Assembly (NCBI RefSeq): GCF_900069005.2
Contig: NZ_LN831278.1
Coordinates: 588,235-652,234 of the forward strand
DNA length: 64,000 nt
Reading direction: 5' to 3'
Source: Paenibacillus sp. GM2
GTDB taxonomy: Bacteria; Bacillota; Bacilli; Paenibacillales; Paenibacillaceae
Shown here: positions 27,304 to 36,315 of the stretch, piece by piece
Position numbering within the stretch: position 1 is the stretch's first letter
How the letters are laid out: every line of letters begins with the position of its first letter
Program-made: the position numbers and the translations under genes
The notes under the pieces: generated by a model
What the model saw: the letters and a program-made list of their open reading frames with translations, nothing else
What the model was told of the DNA's origin: nothing
Database searches by the model: none

Positions 27304-28704
27304 ATGAAGAAATCCAAGACCAACGAGAGCAATAAATTTAACCTCTGGCTGCTCGCTTGGCCTATATTTATTGAACAATTCCTGCAATTTTTGCTCGGCT
27401 CCGTCGATACCCTGATGGTGAGCCGGATATCTGATAATGCGGTAGCCGTTGTCGGTTTCTCCAATCAGCTATTTAATGCGCTTACGACGTTGTTTGCAAC
27501 GGTAGCCAGCGGGGCGGGGATTGTGATTGCTCAGAAGATTGGCTCCCGCCTGCAGGAGGATGCCCGAACGGTCGGGATTATCTCTTTTAAAGTAACCATC
27601 GCGATCGGGCTGGCGTTAAGCGTATTGTTAATTGCTTTTTCACGTCCGATTGCCAAAATGCTGCAGCTTCCGGATGAACTGCTGCCCTTGGCGGATACCT
27701 ACATCCCTATCGTTGGCGGGGGCATGATTCTTATCGCTGCTATTGCCGTATTGGGTACGGCGATCCGCAATACGGGAAATACGAAAGGACCGATGATCAT
27801 CGCCGTCGGCATGAATGTGATTCATATTGTGATGAATTACGGCTTTATTTTTGGCGCATATGGCTTCCCGCAATTGGGGCTTACCGGGGTTGCAATCTCG
27901 ACGGTGACCAGCCGCCTGATCGCTACGGTCGTCCTGTTCGTCATCTTTCTAGGCTCGTTCGAGCGCAAGATTAAATTCAGCGATTTCCGCCTCTTTGACC
28001 GCAGGTTGTTCAAGGAAGTGCTGCAGATCGGCTGGCCGCTCGGCATCAATTCAGCGAATTGGGTATTTTCGCAATTGGCGATCTTCTCCTTCCTGGCAAT
28101 GCTCGGCTCGACGGAGCTGGCGGCCAGAACCTATATGAATACGCTGGAATCGTTCTGCTTCCTGCTTGGTTTCTCTCTCGCACTGGCTGCACAGATTCAG
28201 ATCGCTCATTTGTATGGGGCCGGGAAGACGGGAGAAGCCTACCGGGCTGCCTATAAAGTGCTGGCCGTTGGGTTGCCGCTGGTGGCAGTGAATGCATTCA
28301 TTCTCGTCGTCTTCGGCAGGCATGTGCTTGGTTTGTTCACACAGGATACCGATATATTGGCGCTTTGTGCCGTATTGCTGTGGATGAACCTTATGCTTCA
28401 GCCGGGGAAAATGGTCAATATGGCGCTCGGCAACTCGCTTAACGCCGTAGGGGATACGCGTTATACGATGAAGATCTCCCTGATCTTCATGTGGGTGGTA
28501 GCGACGGGCTGCTCCTACCTGCTGGGGGTATCGTTAGGCTGGGGGATCATCGCTATCTATTCATGCATGATTGCGGATGAGTATATCCGCGGGGTATTCT
28601 CCTACTTCCGCTGGAGAGGGCGTAAATATTTGCGCAAGAAAGAAGAAGAGATACAAAGAGAACAGGGGGAGCAATGCGCGGCCGAGGTCCGCTTGGCGCT
28701 GTAA
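27304..28704 (+). CDS. MATE family efflux transporter
   Basis: The 466-aa protein has about 12 membrane helices in two halves. WPIFIEQFLQFLLGSVDTLMVSR at the N terminus (in two pieces) is the usual MATE start, and each half has the NAxxG-like helices. An AGGAGG lies eight bases before the ATG. The family exports drugs or metabolites using sodium or proton gradients. Divergence from an AraC regulator suggests inducible expression. Confidence 0.92.
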   Translation: MKKSKTNESNKFNLWLLAWPIFIEQFLQFLLGSVDTLMVSRISDNAVAVVGFSNQLFNALTTLFATVASGAGIVIAQKIGSRLQEDARTVGIISFKVTIAIGLALSVLLIAFSRPIAKMLQLPDELLPLADTYIPIVGGGMILIAAIAVLGTAIRNTGNTKGPMIIAVGMNVIHIVMNYGFIFGAYGFPQLGLTGVAISTVTSRLIATVVLFVIFLGSFERKIKFSDFRLFDRRLFKEVLQIGWPLGINSANWVFSQLAIFSFLAMLGSTELAARTYMNTLESFCFLLGFSLALAAQIQIAHLYGAGKTGEAYRAAYKVLAVGLPLVAVNAFILVVFGRHVLGLFTQDTDILALCAVLLWMNLMLQPGKMVNMALGNSLNAVGDTRYTMKISLIFMWVVATGCSYLLGVSLGWGIIAIYSCMIADEYIRGVFSYFRWRGRKYLRKKEEEIQREQGEQCAAEVRLAL

Positions 28705-28717
28705 TTGTCCTGGAACC

Positions 28718-29165
28718 TGAAATTTCGCCAACATAGCGATTTGAGCGAGCGGGTAAACCCCTGCGATAATCGAACTGTTGAAAAGGGCAATAGTGTGGTA
28801 AACTCCTAGGATAATCAGACTGTTGAAAAAGGGCAAGAAAGTCTTACGAAACTCTGGTGAAACTTTTGTGGGGACTCCCGTGGGGACTCTACTAGAACTC
28901 TAGTAGAGCTCTAGTAGAACTCTAGTAGAACTCATGTGGGAACTCCTGCAAACTCCCGCAAACTCTAACGAAACACCGTATCGCTATTTACACAAAAATA
29001 AGGGGTATGGAAATCTAACGAAACACCATAACGCTATTTGGGTAAAAACCCGCTATTTAGCCCCTTATTTGCTACAATAGCGATCCCCAGTTTCGTTAGA
29101 ATTGTGAATCGCCCTTTTTGGCGTAAATAGCGATCCCCAGTTTCGTTAGATTTCTGATTCGCTCA
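28718..29165. repeat. Repeat block A (50-bp periodic inverted repeats)
   Basis: No gene is seen from 28705 to 29889. Block A starts near CAACATAGCGATTTGAGCGAG. Two copies of CTAACGAAAC (28965 and 29015) lie exactly 50 bases apart and face two copies of the complement GTTTCGTTAG (29090 and 29140), also 50 apart. Each unit also has ATCGCTATTT or its complement. The block thus forms a long imperfect inverted repeat. Block A resembles block B over most of its length. Confidence 0.85.
28887..28930. repeat. Tandem 11-mer and palindrome within block A
   Basis: CTCTACTAGA (28887-28896) and TCTAGTAGAG (28899-28908) form a perfect 10-bp inverted repeat. The 11-mer CTCTAGTAGAR then runs in tandem three times (28898-28930). 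Block B has a shorter, degenerate version here, so this expansion is specific to block A. Confidence 0.8.
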
Positions 29166-29265
29166 CTTTGCCGCAACTATAGGAACCCTGTCTTTTAGAC
29201 GAGGGTTTCTTTTTTTATATAGTGTACAGTTCCTATACTTCTTCGTGAAAAGATACAATAGTGCT

Positions 29266-29745
29266 GGGATTTTGGCAACATAACAATTTGGGCGAGCGGG
29301 TAAGCTCCTGCGATAATCGAAACTGTTGAAAAAAGCGATAATCGGACTATTGGAAAAGGGCGAGGAAGTCTTACGAAACTCTGGTCAAACTTTTTGCGGG
29401 GACTCCCGAGGGAACTCTAATAGAACTCACTGTGGAACTCCCGCAAACTCCCGCAAACTCTAACGAAACACCATATCGTTATTTACACAAAAATGAGGGG
29501 TATCGAACTCTAACGAAACACCATAACGCTATTTGGGTAAAAACCCGCTATTTAGCCCCTTATTTGCTACAATAGCGATGCCCAGTTTCGTTAGAATTGT
29601 GAATCGCCCTTTTTGGTGTAAATAGCGATGCCCAGTTTCGTTAGAATTGTGGATCGCCCTTTTTGGTGTAAATAGCGATGCCCAGTTTCGTTAGAGTTTG
29701 GAATCGCCTTTTGGCGTAAATAACGATCATCAGTTTCTTTACAAT
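29266..29745. repeat. Repeat block B (second copy of the 50-bp periodic block)
   Basis: Block B restates block A in the same order: GCGAGCGGGTAA, AATCGAAACTGTTGAAAA, TCTTACGAAACTCTGG, then CTAACGAAAC at 29460 and 29510, facing GTTTCGTTAG at 29585, 29635 and 29685, all 50 bases apart, plus a decayed copy (GTTTCTTTAC) at 29732. It has one more right-hand unit than block A and differs at scattered positions, so the two are old duplicates. Confidence 0.85.
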
Positions 29746-29866
29746 GTGGGGATCGGATAGTAAGCATATTTGTGTTTTGAAACGCAACTTGGCGGGTATA
29801 GTTCGGTCGTGGGGAGTAAAGGGTAAATGAGTTTGGATGAATATGAATGTTTGTGAAAGAAAATGA

Positions 29867-29894
29867 TTGATTTATGAGCGCTATGTGCTATGAT
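29867..29894 (+). promoter_or_regulatory. Promoter of the fru operon
   Basis: TTGATT (29867-29872) and TATGAT (29889-29894) are 16 bases apart and lie 22 bases before the chosen fruR start. The -10 overlaps the first in-frame ATG at 29890, which argues against that ATG as start. Confidence 0.5.
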
Positions 29895-29916
29895 AAGAAC
29901 AGATGGAGGGATGGCT

Positions 29917-30672
29917 ATGTTGACAGAAGAGCGATACAACCTAATATTAGAGCGCTTGCAAAGTCAAGGTGTTGTTAAGCTGCAGGAGCTTATTGAAGCT
30001 ATCGGAGCTTCGGAATCGACGATCCGTCGGGATTTGGTCGATCTGGAGAGCCGCCATCTGCTGAAGCGAATTCACGGCGGAGCCAGCTTGCTGAATCAGA
30101 GGAGTCAGGAGCCGGGGATGGATGAGAAAACATCCAAAAACATTCAAGAAAAGGATGCTATCGCTCGCCTTGCCGCTCGCGAAATTCGGGATAATGAATG
30201 TATTTATTTAGATGCGGGAACTACTACTCTAGCGATGATCTCATATATTGAAGCGGAGAATGTGACGGTTGTGACTAACGGACTGTCCCATGTCGAAGCT
30301 CTGGTTAACCAACGAATCCGCAGTTATTTGCTTGGCGGAATGATGAAGATTCATACCAAGGCTGTCATCGGTAGCATTGCCTTGCAGAACATGGATAATT
30401 TCCGATTCGACCGATGCTTCCTTGGGACGAACGGAGTTGATCTGGAGCTGGGATATACCACCCCGGACCCTGAGGAAGCGCTTATCAAGCGGCGGGCTCA
30501 TCAGTTATCGGGTCAAACCTATGTTCTAGCGGATTCCAGTAAGATCGGCGAGGTCACTTTCGCCAAGCTGCTGGATCTGAACGAGGCGATCCTGATTACA
30601 GATAGCGTACCTCCCCATCTGCGGAAGGGCATCGCACATAAAACAAAAATAATCGAGGGATCAGCATCATGA
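29917..30672 (+). CDS. fruR: DeoR-family regulator of the fructose operon
   Basis: The ATG at 29917 has GGAGGG six bases upstream, giving 251 aa beginning MLTEERYNLILERL. The N-terminal HTH is LQELIEAIGASESTIRRDL with the adjacent LLKRIHGGA that marks the DeoR family. The C-terminal sugar-phosphate sensor has the DAGTTT segment and CFLGTNGVD. It overlaps fruK by four bases, so it is the first gene of fruRKA and probably represses it until fructose 1-phosphate accumulates. Confidence 0.93.
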   Translation: MLTEERYNLILERLQSQGVVKLQELIEAIGASESTIRRDLVDLESRHLLKRIHGGASLLNQRSQEPGMDEKTSKNIQEKDAIARLAAREIRDNECIYLDAGTTTLAMISYIEAENVTVVTNGLSHVEALVNQRIRSYLLGGMMKIHTKAVIGSIALQNMDNFRFDRCFLGTNGVDLELGYTTPDPEEALIKRRAHQLSGQTYVLADSSKIGEVTFAKLLDLNEAILITDSVPPHLRKGIAHKTKIIEGSAS

Positions 30673-31580
30673 TATATACAATAACGCTTAACCCGTCTGT
30701 GGACTACATCGTAGAGGTTGACGAGCTTAACATAGGCGGCCTTAGCCGGATGAAGCGGGATTTGAAGCTTCCGGGGGGAAAGGGAATTAACGTGTCACGC
30801 GTATTGAACCAGCTTGGTGCCGAGAACACGGCGCTTGGCTTCCTTGGAGGATTCACTGGCCGGTACGTGAACGATAGATTGCAGGAAGAGCGCATGTCGA
30901 CCGACTTTGTAACAATAGCAAGCGATACGCGGATTAATATCAAGCTGAAGCATGGCGAAGAGACGGAGATTAACGGCCTCGGGCCGGACATTAGCGAAGC
31001 GGAGGCGGAGCAGCTGCTACAGAAGTTATCCGCCTTGCAAAAGGATGACATCGTGATCCTGTCGGGCAGCGTTCCGCCATCGCTCGGTGAGGATTTTTAC
31101 GAACGCTTGATTCGGGTTAGCAAGCAAAGAGATGCCGAGTTTGTAATCGATACGACTGGTGAAGCGCTGCTCCAGTCACTCAAGCATCATCCACTGCTCG
31201 TCAAGCCGAATCACCATGAGCTCGCTGAGTTGTATGACACCGAGCTAAATTCCGTGGAGGATATCGTCGTGTATGGACGCAAGCTGCTGGAGGATGGAGC
31301 GAGAAATGTCCTCGTCTCTATGGCGGCTGAAGGGGCTCTGCTAATCACCGAGTCCGCTGTGTATCATGCGGTGGTGCCGAAGGGGCAAGTCAAGAACTCG
31401 GTGGGAGCCGGTGATTCGATGATTGCGGGTTTCGTAGGTACGCTGGTGCAAACCGGCGATTCGCTCGCAGCATTCCGCACCGGGGTCGCTGCAGGCAGCG
31501 CTACGGCATTTGCGGATGATCTTGCCACCAGAGATCAAATCAATCAACTGCTGCCGCAGGTCGTTATTAATAACCGATAG
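30669..31580 (+). CDS. fruK: 1-phosphofructokinase
   Basis: The 303-aa PfkB-type kinase phosphorylates fructose 1-phosphate to fructose 1,6-bisphosphate. LPGGKGINVSRVL (about residues 35-47) and the C-terminal VGAGDSMIAGFVG (about 247-259, catalytic D) are the two PfkB signatures. The ATG overlaps the fruR end and fruA follows 45 bases later, so it sits in the middle of the fructose operon. Confidence 0.96.
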   Translation: MIYTITLNPSVDYIVEVDELNIGGLSRMKRDLKLPGGKGINVSRVLNQLGAENTALGFLGGFTGRYVNDRLQEERMSTDFVTIASDTRINIKLKHGEETEINGLGPDISEAEAEQLLQKLSALQKDDIVILSGSVPPSLGEDFYERLIRVSKQRDAEFVIDTTGEALLQSLKHHPLLVKPNHHELAELYDTELNSVEDIVVYGRKLLEDGARNVLVSMAAEGALLITESAVYHAVVPKGQVKNSVGAGDSMIAGFVGTLVQTGDSLAAFRTGVAAGSATAFADDLATRDQINQLLPQVVINNR

Positions 31581-31624
31581 ATTCAGGCTGGTTGGGTAAA
31601 CGAATAACTAAAGGGGTGTTAACC

Positions 31625-33568
31625 ATGAAAATAACCGATTTGTTGATCAAAGAGACGATGATCATGGATTTACAGGCGCAGACGAAGGATGCGGCAATCG
31701 ATGAGCTGATCGCAAGCCTGTATAAGCATAATCGAATCTCCGACCCAGTGCTGTTCAAGGAAAAGATTCTGAAACGTGAAGCAGAAGCGAGTACGGGGAT
31801 CGGTGGGGGAATTGCCATGCCCCATGCGAAGACAAATGTGGTTAACGAAGCGACTGTTGTATTTGCCAAAAGCTCCAAAGGAGTGGAATTCGATTCTATC
31901 GATGGAGAGCCAGCCACAATCTTCTTTATGATTGCCGTTCCGGAAGGGGCGGGCAATATGCATCTTCGCACGCTGGCTACGCTGTCTAAGCTGTTAATTG
32001 ATAGCGAATTCATCGACCAATTAATGAACACGAGAACACCTGATGAAGTGACGGCATTGTTTGACACCAAGCAGGCTGAGGGCGACGAAGAGGCGCAAAG
32101 CAGAAGCAAGGAAGCCGGGCATAGCGAGGGTCGGGAGAAGACCCATCCGGTGGCGCAGGAGACCTCTTCCGAAACAGCGGAATCTGAAGCTTTGGTTGTA
32201 GCTGTAACCGCTTGCCCAACGGGGATCGCCCACACGTATATGGCTGAGGATGCTCTAATAAAGATGGCCAAGGAGATGGGCGTAACTATCCGGGTGGAGA
32301 CGAACGGCTCGGAAGGAGCCAAAAATGTATTAACTCCGGATGAAATCCGCCGGGCCAGCGGGGTAATTGTCGCTGCGGATAAAAACGTCGAGATGGCCAG
32401 ATTTGATGGGAAACCCGTGCTCATAAGACCCGTTAGCGACGGTATCCGCAAACCTAAGGAGCTGATTCAAAAAGCGCTCCAGGGCGATGCACCGATCTAC
32501 CATGGCGGCAATAAAGCCGCTGAGGAACCAGAGCGGGAAGAAAAGAAAAGCGTTGGCAGCAAAATTTACAAGGACTTAATGAACGGTATTTCGCATATGC
32601 TGCCGTTTGTCGTAGGCGGCGGGATACTAATCGCTATCTCCTTCCTGTTCGAACAGGTGGGCGGACCGGATCATCCACTGTACAAGTTGCTAATGACGAT
32701 CGGGGGAGATGGGGCCTTCCACTTCCTGATTCCGATTCTGGCCGGATTTATCGCCATGAGCATCGGGGATCGTCCAGCGCTCATGCCAGGGATGGTTGGC
32801 GGCTTGATGGCGGTCAATTCGAACGCAGGTTTCCTTGGTGGTCTGGCCGCTGGTTTCATGGCCGGTTATATCGTGATTGGGCTGCGCAAGCTGTTCGCCG
32901 GATTACCGAAATCGCTGGAAGGGCTTAAGCCAATTTTGCTCTATCCGGTATTTGGGCTGCTGATCGCTGGCTCAATTATGTACTTTATCTTCGATCCTGT
33001 CTTCAGCTCGATTAATACATGGCTGGTATCCGGATTAAATAATCTGGGGACGGCCAACGCGGTTCTGCTGGGGCTTGTACTCGGCGGGATGATGGCGATA
33101 GATATGGGCGGTCCATTCAACAAAGCTGCATATACCTTTGCTATCGGGGTATTCGCATCCAGCGGCAACACAAACGGACTGATGATGGCGGCTGTCATGG
33201 CCGGAGGGATGGTTCCTCCGCTGGCGATTGCGCTGGCCAGCACCTTCTTCAAGAACAAATTCACAGAAGACGAACGGAAGTCTGGCTTGACCAACTATGT
33301 GCTGGGGCTGTCCTTTATTACCGAGGGAGCGATTCCGTTCGCGGCAGCTGATCCGCTTCGTGTCCTGACTTCCTGTATCCTCGGTTCAGCGGTGGCCGGC
33401 GGGCTTACCCAGCTATGGAAGATTAATATCCCGGCTCCACACGGCGGAATCTTCGTTGCTGCACTGGCCAATCATGCGCTGTTGTTCCTGCTTGCAGTAG
33501 CGATTGGTTCGGTGATCTCAGCCCTGGTGCTCGGTATTTGGAAGAAGCCAATGGCGGATAGAGCTTAA
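31625..33568 (+). CDS. fruA: PTS fructose transporter, fused IIA-IIB-IIC
   Basis: The ATG at 31625 follows AAGGGGTG; the product is 647 aa. Order of domains: IIA (about 1-145) with phospho-His in IAMPHAKT; a charged linker; IIB (about 190-290) with phospho-Cys in VTACPTGIAHTYMA; IIC (about 315-640) with eight or more helices and FITEGAIPFAA. It imports fructose as fructose 1-phosphate, the substrate of FruK. Confidence 0.97.
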   Translation: MKITDLLIKETMIMDLQAQTKDAAIDELIASLYKHNRISDPVLFKEKILKREAEASTGIGGGIAMPHAKTNVVNEATVVFAKSSKGVEFDSIDGEPATIFFMIAVPEGAGNMHLRTLATLSKLLIDSEFIDQLMNTRTPDEVTALFDTKQAEGDEEAQSRSKEAGHSEGREKTHPVAQETSSETAESEALVVAVTACPTGIAHTYMAEDALIKMAKEMGVTIRVETNGSEGAKNVLTPDEIRRASGVIVAADKNVEMARFDGKPVLIRPVSDGIRKPKELIQKALQGDAPIYHGGNKAAEEPEREEKKSVGSKIYKDLMNGISHMLPFVVGGGILIAISFLFEQVGGPDHPLYKLLMTIGGDGAFHFLIPILAGFIAMSIGDRPALMPGMVGGLMAVNSNAGFLGGLAAGFMAGYIVIGLRKLFAGLPKSLEGLKPILLYPVFGLLIAGSIMYFIFDPVFSSINTWLVSGLNNLGTANAVLLGLVLGGMMAIDMGGPFNKAAYTFAIGVFASSGNTNGLMMAAVMAGGMVPPLAIALASTFFKNKFTEDERKSGLTNYVLGLSFITEGAIPFAAADPLRVLTSCILGSAVAGGLTQLWKINIPAPHGGIFVAALANHALLFLLAVAIGSVISALVLGIWKKPMADRA

Positions 33569-33725
33569 GCTTAATTAGACAGATAGGTATGGATTCATTG
33601 GAGAGCCGTTCGCGCAGCAGCGTCATTTGCTAGCGCGGGCGGCTCTTGTGCATAATGAGGTCGATCCGGATGAAAGGATTATGTTACATTGAACAGAGCG
33701 CTACTAAATAAGGAGAAGATGGATT

Positions 33726-34274
33726 ATGAAATTGATGTTTATTTCCGACATTCATGGATCAGCGTACTGGCTGAACAAGGCAATCGAGAAAGTGAAGGAG
33801 GAGAGGCCTGACCAGATCGTTATGCTCGGCGATTTTATGTATCATGGGCCTAGAAATCCGCTGCCTGAAGGATATAACCCAGCACAGGTCGCAGAGACGC
33901 TGAATCAGTACAAGCGGCATATCGTGGCTGTGCGCGGGAACTGCGATTCGGAAGTGGATCAAATGCTGCTCGAATTCCCGATGATGGCGGATTATACGGT
34001 AATCCTTCATGAGGGACGTCGCATATATGTAACGCATGGGCACGGCTTCAGTATAGAGCAATTGCCGCCGCTATTGGAGAACGATATTTTCATTCAGGGT
34101 CATACTCACGTACCTGTAGCTGATATGAAAGACGGCATATTTGTGCTTAATCCCGGATCGATTGCACTTCCCAAAGAGAATTATCCGAACTCCTACGGTA
34201 TTATGGAAGACGGCAGCTTCCTCGTTAAGGATTTCGAGGGTGGCACGGTCAAATCGATAACCTTTGTCTCATAG
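33726..34274 (+). CDS. yfcE: YfcE-like metallophosphodiesterase
   Basis: The 182-aa protein shows the metallophosphatase motif series FISDIHG, VMLGDFMYHGP, VRGNCDSE, VTHGHGF and FIQGHTHVP in the expected order. The domain is full length and matches YfcE of E. coli. A GGAGAAG site precedes the ATG. It is followed by a terminator. The natural substrate of YfcE proteins is not established. Confidence 0.92.
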   Translation: MKLMFISDIHGSAYWLNKAIEKVKEERPDQIVMLGDFMYHGPRNPLPEGYNPAQVAETLNQYKRHIVAVRGNCDSEVDQMLLEFPMMADYTVILHEGRRIYVTHGHGFSIEQLPPLLENDIFIQGHTHVPVADMKDGIFVLNPGSIALPKENYPNSYGIMEDGSFLVKDFEGGTVKSITFVS

Positions 34275-34290
34275 GAGTGTATGTTACGAT

Positions 34291-34327
34291 AACAGGCCGC
34301 CTGTTTAAGCCAGGGGCCTGTTTTTTT
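34291..34327 (+). terminator. Terminator after yfcE
   Basis: AACAGGCC (34291-34298) pairs with GGCCTGTT (34315-34322), followed by a T run. Confidence 0.8.
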
Positions 34328-34379
34328 ATATTTGCAGTTATGAGCAATGGGTATTAAACCAAGAGTACAAAAGTGTAAA

Positions 34380-35141
34380 TCAGGGATAGAGCAATGTAAT
34401 ATCTTGATTTTCCAGGAATGAGATCCACTCGTCGGAAGGTTTTCGATCGGTAATGATATAACGGATCTGCTTGAACTCAAGCATTTTGACGAAGCCGATC
34501 AAATCGAATTTACTTGAATCGATGAGCAGAATGGTCTGCCGGGCCTGCTGACTCATCGCTTGCTTCAATTCGCTCTCCGGCTCATTGGAATCGGTGATGC
34601 CGCTCATCATGGATATGCCTTTACAGCTGAACAGGGCAATATCGACATTATAATTTTGAATGGTCTGTCTGGCTACCGGTCCGATCAACGAGCTTGCCTT
34701 GGGCCGAAGTGAACCGCCGGTGGAAATAATCGTATGGCTTGTCTGATTGAACTCGTTCAGGATAATCACAGAATTTGTGATAATCGTCAGATTGTCGCGT
34801 TCAGACTCGAGGAGCTTGAGCGCTTCAAATACGGTGGAGCTTGTATCGGTCATCAGTGTATCTTCGTCGTTAATCAGTGAGAGCAGTAAGCTGGCGATGG
34901 CTCTTTTCTCCTCGATATTTCGCGTATTTCTCATCTGATAGGGCAGATCGTCCTGGATATGATTGTTTAGAACGGCCCCGCCATAATTTCTGGTCACGAC
35001 CCCTTCCTGCTCAAGCTTCTCCAGATCGCGGCGAATTGTCTCTTCGGTAACCTTGAAGCTGTCAGCCAGCTGTGAGACGAGTACTTTTTTATGTCTATGT
35101 AATTCTTGAATAATTTTTTCTTTCCGCTCAAAAGCCTTCAT
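34380..35141 (-). CDS. DeoR-family regulator divergent from rhaD
   Basis: The 253-aa protein has an N-terminal HTH (LVSQLADSFKVTEETIRRDLEKLEQEGVV) with TRNYGGAVL after it, and a C-terminal sensor domain with TDTSSTVFEAL. It faces the aldolase gene at 35404 across a 262-base AT-rich region with inverted AAACAAAA motifs. It probably controls rhamnose or related deoxysugar use. No kinase or isomerase gene is in the window. Confidence 0.92.
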   Translation of the reverse strand: MKAFERKEKIIQELHRHKKVLVSQLADSFKVTEETIRRDLEKLEQEGVVTRNYGGAVLNNHIQDDLPYQMRNTRNIEEKRAIASLLLSLINDEDTLMTDTSSTVFEALKLLESERDNLTIITNSVIILNEFNQTSHTIISTGGSLRPKASSLIGPVARQTIQNYNVDIALFSCKGISMMSGITDSNEPESELKQAMSQQARQTILLIDSSKFDLIGFVKMLEFKQIRYIITDRKPSDEWISFLENQDITLLYP

Positions 35142-35266
35142 TTGAACCCGCCTCTCCCAGAGTGAACATAATTCTATTGTACCTAAATTTAGAAGAAAAA
35201 CAAAAAAACAAACTACGAAAAACCAAATAAAATCTTTTTTTGTTTTTGATATTAAAGGTTAAATGT

Positions 35267-35314
35267 GAAAAACAAAAATAAAACTATTAAATGACGTTGA
35301 ATTATTTTGTTTTC
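35267..35314. promoter_or_regulatory. Inverted repeat in the deoR-rhaD control region
   Basis: GAAAAACAAAAATAA (35267-35281) faces TTATTTTGTTTTC (35302-35314) 20 bases away. Further AAACAAA/TTTGTTT motifs occur at about 35197-35215 and 35236-35247. They are candidate DeoR-family operators. Confidence 0.5.
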
Positions 35315-35403
35315 ATGTTATCATAATGTTGGAAACAAAGAAAATGGATAATTTATTGGAAAAGTCATTTATTTATATTAACAGCAAGGGTAGGGTGAAG
35401 AGC

Positions 35404-36225
35404 ATGCTTCAGGATATACGGACTGCACCGTTTCTTCGGGAAATGTGCGATACTACGGCCAATTTGTACCGTTTGGGATGGGACGAACGCAATGGAGGAA
35501 ATATTAGCTATCTAATCGCAGAGGAGGAAGTAAGCGATTATCTGGATATTTCGCAAGTAGAGCGCACTGTGCCGATGAGCTTTGATGCCGCTGAATTGGC
35601 AGGGAAGTACTTCATTGTCACGGGATCGGGCAAATACTTCAAGAATGTTATCAAGGACCCGGCAGTGAACCTTGGAGTGATCCGGATAGGCCAGGATGGG
35701 CATAGCTATGAGATTTTATGGGGGTTTGCCGATGGGGGAGTGGCTACGAGCGAGCTGCCAACTCACCTGATGAATCATATGCAGCGGTTAGTAGTAGATC
35801 CTAAGCACCGAGTCATTATGCATTGCCATGCAACCCATCTGATTGGCATGACCTTTACACATAACCTGGATGAGATTGAATTTACGAAAACTCTATGGGA
35901 GATGTGTACAGAATGTCTGGTTGTGTTCCCGGAAGGCGTTGGAATTATTCCGTGGATGGTGCCAGGTACAGATGCGATTGGCGAAGCAACCGCAGAGCGC
36001 ATGAAGGGTGTGCGAATTGTGATGTGGCCGCATCATGGCGTGTTCGGAGCAGGTACGACGATGGATGAGGCCTTTGGATTGATCGAGACCGCGGAGAAGG
36101 CTGCGCAGGTCTATACGATAGTATGTGCACAAGGCGGCAAGCAGCAGACAATCTCGGATCGAGAGCTGCTTGATTTGGCTCAAGCTTTTGGTGTGACACC
36201 AAGACCAGGTGTGCTGCAGAACTAA
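35404..36225 (+). CDS. rhaD: Rhamnulose-1-phosphate aldolase
   Basis: The enzyme splits L-rhamnulose 1-phosphate into dihydroxyacetone phosphate and lactaldehyde. The frame is open from 35326, but ATG 35404 follows AGGGTGAAGAGC and yields 273 aa, the size of E. coli RhaD. Zinc ligands lie in [10 protein letters not shown] and [17 protein letters not shown] near the N terminus binds the phosphate. No rhaA or rhaB is next to it, so it may serve another deoxysugar route. Confidence 0.92.
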   Translation: MLQDIRTAPFLREMCDTTANLYRLGWDERNGGNISYLIAEEEVSDYLDISQVERTVPMSFDAAELAGKYFIVTGSGKYFKNVIKDPAVNLGVIRIGQDGHSYEILWGFADGGVATSELPTHLMNHMQRLVVDPKHRVIMHCHATHLIGMTFTHNLDEIEFTKTLWEMCTECLVVFPEGVGIIPWMVPGTDAIGEATAERMKGVRIVMWPHHGVFGAGTTMDEAFGLIETAEKAAQVYTIVCAQGGKQQTISDRELLDLAQAFGVTPRPGVLQN

Positions 36226-36263
36226 ACCGATGGGTTGGATAGAGGAAGCACATATAATATAGC

Positions 36264-36304
36264 AAAAACCAGGCAGCCTAATATTGAGGCAGCCTGGTTT
36301 TTTT
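36264..36304. terminator. Bidirectional terminator
   Basis: A-run, ACCAGGC-A-GCCT, loop AATATTG, AGGC-A-GCCTGGT, T-run. The symmetric A and T tracts suit termination of both rhaD (+) and the convergent ltaS (-). Confidence 0.9.
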
Positions 36305-36315
36305 GTAAAGCAGAT

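Noticed and set aside
28718-29745. CRISPR array because of exact 50-base spacing
   Set aside because: The units are near-identical across their full length, so there are no variable spacers; the units reverse direction in the middle; no cas genes are near.
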